Origin: DASXTS01 sp036505275
GTDB lineage: Bacteria > Actinomycetota > Actinomycetes > Mycobacteriales > Pseudonocardiaceae
Direction: 5' to 3'
DNA length: 18,587 nt
NCBI GenBank assembly: GCA_036505275.1
Contig: DASXTS010000462.1
Location: forward strand, 1-18,587
Position 1 is the stretch's first letter; each line of letters begins with the position of its first letter. A model generated the notes under the pieces. The model was not told the origin of the DNA and searched no databases. It worked only from the letters and a program-made list of their open reading frames with translations. Shown in pieces: positions 14,625 to 18,587 of the stretch. The position numbers and the translations under genes were made by a program.

Positions 14625-14974
14625 TGAGCCGCGAGCACGAGGTGGGACCCGCAGCCGACCTGCCACCCGGGACGGTGACCGGGGCCGGTCCCTACGCCGT
14701 CGCCAACATCGGCGGGGAGCTGTTCGCAGTATCGCGCCGATGCCGGCACCTGGGCGCGGACCTGGCCAACGGCCGGGTCGACGAGCAGGGTCGCCTGGTC
14801 TGCCCGTGGCATCAGTCGGCGTACGACGTACGCACCGGACGGATGCTCCGCGGCCCGCAGGGGGTCTTCGCGAAGGTGCCGGGGTTGGGCGCCGCGTACC
14901 GTGCGCTGACCCTCGTTCTGCCGTTGCGCCGTGGCCAGGTGGTCGAGCGGGACGGCTGCCTGTTCGTGCGCTGA
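14624..14974 (+). CDS. Small Rieske [2Fe-2S] protein
   Basis: 116 residues from ATG at 14624; the frame extends upstream but without coding character. The cluster ligands are complete: C40 and H42 in SRRCRHLGADLANG, and C60 and H63 in RLVCPWHQSAYD, spaced 17 residues between the two pairs as in Rieske ferredoxins and the ferredoxin-like subunit of dioxygenases. No signal or membrane segment, so it is soluble and cytosolic. About residues 88-116 form the final strands (YRALTLVLPLRRG, RDGCLFVR). It would carry electrons to an oxygenase or reductase, but no oxygenase is adjacent. The next gene, 86 bp on, is the MerB-family gene on the same strand; whether they share a transcript or a task is unknown. 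Confidence 0.9.
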   Translation: MSREHEVGPAADLPPGTVTGAGPYAVANIGGELFAVSRRCRHLGADLANGRVDEQGRLVCPWHQSAYDVRTGRMLRGPQGVFAKVPGLGAAYRALTLVLPLRRGQVVERDGCLFVR

Positions 14975-15060
14975 ACCGTGGCGGCCGGAAGCCGATCCCG
15001 AGCGCGATCAGCGGCATGAGCGAGGTTCGTCGAGTAGACGGCAGGTGAAACGATGCCGCG

Positions 15061-15729
15061 GTGGACGCGTTCGATCTCGACATTCGCCGCCACGTCTACT
15101 TCTCCGTCGTCGCGAACGGACGGCCGCCGACGACGACCGAGACCGCCGCGGCGTTCGATCGTCCCGGGGCTGACATTGCAGCTGCCTACCGGCGGCTGCA
15201 CGACGCCCACGCGCTCGTGCTCTTCCCGGATTCGACCGATATTTGGATGGCGAACCCCTTCTGCTTCGCGCTGACACCGCATCGTGTCGAGGCGGCTGGC
15301 CGGACATGGACCGGCTCATGTGCCTGGGATGCGCTCGGAATCCCGGGCGCATTGCATGCCGACGGCCGGATCCAGTCCGAGTGCGCGTGCTGCAACGAAC
15401 GGGTCGTGCTCCGGGTGCAAGACGGCGTGTTGGTCGACGGAGACGACCTGCTGGTCCACATCCTGGTCCCGGCTCGGCGCTGGTGGGATGACATCGGCTT
15501 CACCTGAAGCACGATGGTCTACCTCCGGTCGGAGGAACACCTTGAGCGATGGCTGGCAGACGGCGGCTGGGAGCCCGGCGCGACGATCACGGCGGCACAG
15601 ATGAACGAGCTCGCACGGGTGTGGTGGTGGACACGGCTCGATCCGGGCTGGCGCGTGCGAACGGTCGACGAGTCGCAGTCGATCCTCGACGCGCTCGGGC
15701 TGACGGATCCATTCTGGGCTCTGACCTGA
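15061..15729 (+). CDS. MerB-like alkylmercury lyase family protein, candidate selenoprotein (in-frame TGA at codon 149)
   Basis: Read through TGA at 15505-15507, the frame gives 222 residues, close to MerB (about 212). GTG 15061 is the only start, since a stop lies at 15046. Residues 5-65 are the winged-helix-like N-terminus. C87 and D90 in GSCAWDALGIP match Cys96 and Asp99 of MerB, and C108 in SECACC matches Cys117, all with a constant offset of nine. The next expected catalytic residue, Cys159, falls at codon 149-150, and codon 149 is TGA. After it, in the same frame, STMVYLRSEEHLERW and ARVWWWTRLDPGWRVRTVDESQSILDALGL continue the family sequence to TGA at 15727. Selenocysteine would restore the C-D-C(U) triad that cleaves carbon-metal bonds. 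A SECIS-like hairpin follows at 15516-15541. The alternative is a nonsense mutation of TGC or TGT, giving a dead 148-residue protein. Family is confident, decoding is not. Confidence 0.75.
15516..15541 (+). promoter_or_regulatory. Candidate bacterial SECIS hairpin
   Basis: Eight bases after the TGA, a hairpin can form in the coding sequence. The upper stem is CCTCC (15522-15526) with GGAGG (15531-15535) around the loop GGTC. Below it, after an A-A mismatch, T-A pairs (15520/15537), then a C-C mismatch, then GGT/ACC pairs (15516-15518 with 15539-15541). The loop starts 19 nt after the TGA. The published bacterial SECIS rules ask for a loop of 3-14 nt with G in its first two positions, an upper stem of at least 4 bp and a 16-37 nt distance; all are met. 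The fdhF SECIS of E. coli also has GGUC in its loop. Confidence 0.5.
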
Positions 15730-15834
15730 GGTGGCAAAGGTTCGACAGCATCCTGATGAAACGGCACGTCGCCGTGGTGTGACCGGCTGTGACCTCGCGC
15801 AACGCGGTGCGCCCATTGGCTCCGGTCAGGTGCT

Positions 15835-16503
15835 TCACCCTGGCGAGATGGGTCGAGCCTGCCCTGTCCCGGCTTGCCATAGCGCCAGGGCCAGCCAGAT
15901 GGCCCCGGCGGCGAGCAGGACGCCGTGTGCGATGCGGACCGCGGCGGGTGTGTAGAACTGCGGGATGAACAGGGCGAGGCCGAGCGCGAGCGGGACACCG
16001 CTGTAGCGCGGCAGCATGCCCGAGCGCCAGATCGTGGCGGCGGCCAGGATGCCGCCAGCGCCCAGGAGGAGCAGTCCGAGCAGGAACATGGTGGCTGCGA
16101 CGGGGTTGAAGCGGACCGCGTCGACGACGGCAAGCAGGTCGGGTGGCTGGCCTTGGGCCGCCTTCGCGGCGATGGCGTGCAACCCGAAGTCCTCAGCGCC
16201 GTAGTACGGCAGGGTCAGGCCCGCGCCGAACCAGCCGGTGACGGCCGCCGCGGCGGCCATCGGCTCGGCGGCAGTGCGGGCGACCACCCTGCGCAGTGCG
16301 AGCAGCCCGAGCGGGACCAGGATGAACCCGAGCATGGCAAACAGGTGGGATGCCACCCACGCGCCGGAGCTCATCGCCGCCCTGGCACCGTCGGTGGTCG
16401 ACTCGTCCTCCCATGGGCGCACGGCCGGGTAGAGCAGGAACAGCACGCCCGCGGCGGCGAGCGCGACGGCTCCCATGCGGATACGTGTCACGGTCCGCGA
16501 CAT
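15835..16503 (-). CDS. Multi-pass membrane protein, function unknown
   Basis: 222 residues from ATG at 16503; an open extension to 16569 adds 22 residues without membrane or signal character. About six hydrophobic segments lie near residues 10-28, 47-68, 82-98, 132-155, 166-182 and 190-210. Between the first two is an extracytoplasmic loop with RPWEDESTTDGARAAM, and between the third and fourth a loop with LPYYGAEDFGLHAIAAKAA. I know such proteins only as hypothetical actinobacterial membrane proteins. The gene is convergent with the MerB-family gene and divergent from the tandem monooxygenase-like gene. Confidence 0.75.
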   Translation of the reverse strand: MSRTVTRIRMGAVALAAAGVLFLLYPAVRPWEDESTTDGARAAMSSGAWVASHLFAMLGFILVPLGLLALRRVVARTAAEPMAAAAAVTGWFGAGLTLPYYGAEDFGLHAIAAKAAQGQPPDLLAVVDAVRFNPVAATMFLLGLLLLGAGGILAAATIWRSGMLPRYSGVPLALGLALFIPQFYTPAAVRIAHGVLLAAGAIWLALALWQAGTGQARPISPG

Positions 16504-16782
16504 GCGGGCAGCATCGCACTCAGGACCGGACGGGATGCCGATCCCGGTGGAACAATCCGTGGCGCGCATGGCGCCGCCAACACGCCGAGCGCGACGTGCA
16601 CCGGTTTCAGCCCCCGGCCGTGGGGTAAGCGAGCTGCGGGTTGCCGATCAAGCGTGCCCACCACGCCGGGTCGTTCCGGGGTGCACGACCCGCAGGTGTC
16701 ACCATCCAGTGAACCGGGTCGACGCGCACATGCCGTGTGCGTAGCTTCTGCTGAAACAACCTGTCGCCAGGGGGCGCTCACG

Positions 16783-17391
16783 ATGTTTGTCCAGGTGATT
16801 CACGGTCAGGTCGCCGACGCAGCGCAGGTCAAGGCCGCGCTCCAGCGGTGGGAGCAGCAGCTGGCGGCCGGCGCGACCGGCTGGCTCGGCTCGACCGCAG
16901 GGGTGACCGAGGACGGCCGCTTCATCGCGCTCGCCCGTTTCGAATCGGCGGAGGCGGCCAGGCGCAACAGCGACCGGCCCGAGCAGGGCCAGTGGTGGGC
17001 CGAGACGTCCACACTGTTCACCGGAGACGCCACGTTCCGCGACAGCACCCAGGTGGAGCTCGACCTGCAGGGCAACCCGGACGACGCCGGGTTCGTGCAG
17101 GTCATCCAGGGCCGCGGCAGCGACCCGGCGCGGGCCCGCGAGCTCATGACCCAGAACTCGGATGAGTGGGCCGCGTTCCGGCCCGACATCCTCGGCTCGG
17201 TGGCGGTCGAGCACGACGGCGGCGGCTACACCGTCGCGATCTACTTCACGTCCGAGGCGCAGGCCCGCGAGGGCGAACGCAAGGAAATGCCACCGGACCT
17301 GAAGGCACAGATGGATGAGATGAATGCACTCGAGGTCGGCGAACCGGAATTCTTCGACCTGAAGGAGCCTTGGCTGTACACCGCACGCTGA
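16783..17391 (+). CDS. Tandem antibiotic-biosynthesis-monooxygenase-like (dimeric alpha-beta barrel) protein
   Basis: 202 residues from ATG at 16783, with a weak purine run GGGGGCG upstream. Two similar halves are visible: FVQVIHGQVADAAQVKAAL at residue 2 and FVQVIQGRGSDPARARELM at residue 104, each followed by a strand with WLGSTAGVTEDGRFIALARFES (34-55) or ILGSVAVEHDGGGYTVAIYFTS (136-157) and a helix rich in Ala/Glu. This is the ferredoxin-like ABM fold duplicated within one chain, so the two halves probably make one barrel. No cofactor is needed by characterised members, but this subgroup has no known substrate. The end is FFDLKEPWLYTAR. It stands alone, with a 280-bp gap upstream. Confidence 0.75.
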   Translation: MFVQVIHGQVADAAQVKAALQRWEQQLAAGATGWLGSTAGVTEDGRFIALARFESAEAARRNSDRPEQGQWWAETSTLFTGDATFRDSTQVELDLQGNPDDAGFVQVIQGRGSDPARARELMTQNSDEWAAFRPDILGSVAVEHDGGGYTVAIYFTSEAQAREGERKEMPPDLKAQMDEMNALEVGEPEFFDLKEPWLYTAR

Positions 17392-17518
17392 CCGCCGACT
17401 CGCCGCTACCCAAACGCCACCACGCCGTCGGAATGCTGGTGGCGCGCGGTGATCTACAGTCCATCGAGAAGTCACGCGACCGAGTGACGGCCGCTGAGAC
17501 GTCCGTCGATCGTCGAGA

Positions 17519-18050
17519 CTAGGCGTGCTGCGTTTCGGGGGTGGCGACGCCGGCCGCGTCGATGGACTTGCCGGCCTCGGCGAACACGCCGCGGAGCCAG
17601 GCGTGCTCGGGGTCGGCGGTGTAGACGGGATGCCACCACATGGCCTCGATCAAGGGCACGACCTCGTACAGGCACGGTAGGGCTCGGACGTCACCGGCCA
17701 TGGTCAACCGTCATACCAGGTTGGCCTGCACCAGACCGATTCGGTCGGTGCCGGCGACCAGGAATGGCACGACCAGGAAGCTGTCCACCACGGCCTGTAC
17801 CCGGGGCTCGATGCCCAGCATCTGTAGTTGGCGCGCCGCCGGAGTGAATGCGGGCGGTGTGGTAGGTGAATATCCACGGCAACTCGTTGAGGTCCGCGAT
17901 GGTCAGGGCGTCGCCGACCCGTGGATTGTCGCTCGATACCAGGCACATCCAGGTGTCGGAGAACAAGTCGAGGTGGGGTATCTCGGTGAGAAAACCGTGC
18001 GGCATCCGCGCGTCGTCGACGACCTCCGCGGTCAGCCGTTCGCACGCAGC
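17519..18050 (-). pseudogene. Remnant of a LysR-family regulator (effector domain only)
   Basis: On the minus strand the effector-binding half of a LysR regulator can be followed in three pieces. From about 18050 it reads MPHGFLTEIPHLDLF and TWMCLVSSDNPRVGDALTI to LPWIFTYHTA. An apparent one-base insertion near 17850-17856 shifts the frame to AFTPAARQLQMLGIEPRVQ, DSFLVVPFLVAGTDRIGLVQ. An in-frame TGA (17711-17713) follows, and after it the same frame reads RLTMAGDVRALPCLYEVVPLIEAMWWHPVYTADPEHAWLR to TAG at 17519. The DNA-binding N-terminus is not found upstream. The protein cannot be made. Confidence 0.85.
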
Positions 18051-18232
18051 CGAAATACATCCACCCGGCCGCTTGGCGCGAACAGACGGGGTGGCGCCGG
18101 AGGGCCGATCGAGGCTTATCGCGGCTCGTGCCAACGCCGCCGCTTGTCCACGGTCATGCGGTCGCCGCGACCGACCTTATGTGCGCCACGGAGGCAACAT
18201 GCCGGCGAGCATGGGCAGGTAGAAGAAGAATG

Positions 18233-18462
18233 GCCGGCTGTGTCCAGGACGGTGCCGCGCCGCTCCCCCGGTCCCCACAGCAGGTCGCAGAGGCGATGGT
18301 GCTCCCGGCGGTCGTCGGCGAGTGACGGTGACCCGGCCGGCCGCCGGCCGACGATGGTGGCGCCCGCAGTGATCAACTCCACGAGCCGACGCCAGGCCGA
18401 CGCCAGGCCGACGACGGGCCGTCCGAGTCGCGCGGCAACGCGAGTGCGTCCCGGAATCCGGC
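18233..18462 (-). pseudogene. Remnant of a GH106-like glycoside hydrolase (alpha-L-rhamnosidase type)
   Basis: Minus-strand residues read WRRLVELITAGATIVGRRPAGSPSLADD and then LLWGPGERRGTVLD, like the LxxLVxAGATVVGxxPxxSPSLADD...LWG motif of GH106-type enzymes. The expected preceding strand (FRDALALPRDSD) is present but in a different frame. The shift lies at an 11-bp tandem duplication (18387-18408): removing one copy joins the two frames into one sequence. The rest of the large protein is not in the window, and downstream sequence toward 18180 changes frame again. It is a fragment of a formerly large gene. Confidence 0.6.
18387..18408. repeat. 11-bp tandem duplication
   Basis: CCGACGCCAGG occurs twice head to tail (18387-18397 and 18398-18408), followed by a third partial copy CCGACG. 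Eleven is not a multiple of three, so the duplication breaks the frame of the glycoside hydrolase remnant. Confidence 0.85.
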
Positions 18463-18587
18463 GGGGGGCTGCTGCGGCGACCCCCGCTGGATGACTGAAG
18501 GCGACGGACTCGGCTTCTTGTGCCACGGCCAACCAGGTCGAGATCGTCAGCCTGCCAGATCCGGTTCACCGCAGTGCTCGGCGATCA

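Noticed and set aside
15514..15729. Separate 71-residue gene starting at ATG 15514
   Set aside because: It is in the same frame as the MerB-family gene and its sequence is the C-terminal third of that family. No ribosome binding site precedes this ATG; the GGAGG at 15531 lies inside it.
15925..16782. N-terminal extension of the tandem monooxygenase-like gene
   Set aside because: The open frame upstream of 16783 is antisense to the membrane protein and has no fold-like sequence. The ABM domain starts exactly at the ATG at 16783.
17711..17713. In-frame TGA in the LysR remnant as a second selenocysteine
   Set aside because: The position is not a known Cys in the family, the same gene has a frameshift upstream, and the DNA-binding domain is missing. 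A pseudogene explains it.

Overview
The window is high-GC DNA with strong G/C third-position bias, frequent GTG starts and several apparently leaderless genes, typical of an actinomycete. The families present (MmyB-type XRE/aldo-keto reductase pair, ArsR-ArsC fusion, PadR/permease-prefix pair, actinobacterial zinc-ribbon protein) would suit Pseudonocardiales or a relative, but I cannot name a genus. No rRNA, tRNA, CRISPR array or intact insertion sequence is visible. The region looks like accessory chromosome: single genes and two-gene units alternate with decayed genes.

Left part (1-5.4 kb): the tail of a membrane protein; about 1 kb of unassignable DNA with a possible JAB-domain remnant; a zinc-ribbon protein with a winged-helix-like C-terminus; a leftward arsenic unit (ArsR-ArsC fusion overlapping a VOC-fold gene by 4 bp, with a perfect ArsR-type palindrome upstream); an 18-cysteine copper-storage-type protein; about 740 bp of debris; and a secreted neprosin-family glutamic peptidase.

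Middle part (5.4-12.7 kb): a GNAT acetyltransferase, a second VOC protein, a NYN ribonuclease with an OST-HTH domain whose leader holds a 14-bp perfect inverted repeat, a PadR regulator translationally coupled to a polytopic membrane protein with a permease-prefix-like N-terminus, a divergent XRE regulator/aldo-keto reductase pair, and a helix-turn-helix protein of unknown role.

Right part (12.8-18.6 kb): a CoA-transferase pseudogene running into an intact thioesterase, a small Rieske protein, and then the most interesting locus: a MerB (alkylmercury lyase) family gene whose third catalytic position (Cys159 of E. coli-type MerB) is an in-frame TGA, with a downstream hairpin that meets bacterial SECIS rules (GGUC loop 19 nt after the UGA). 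The frame continues with clear family sequence to a normal length, so this is a candidate selenoprotein. A membrane protein, a tandem monooxygenase-like protein, and wrecks of a LysR regulator and a GH106-like glycoside hydrolase follow.

Several genes concern soft metals or metalloids (ArsRC, Csp-like, MerB-like), but they are in separate transcription units and no shared regulation is visible. All family assignments were made by reading the translations; no database search was run.
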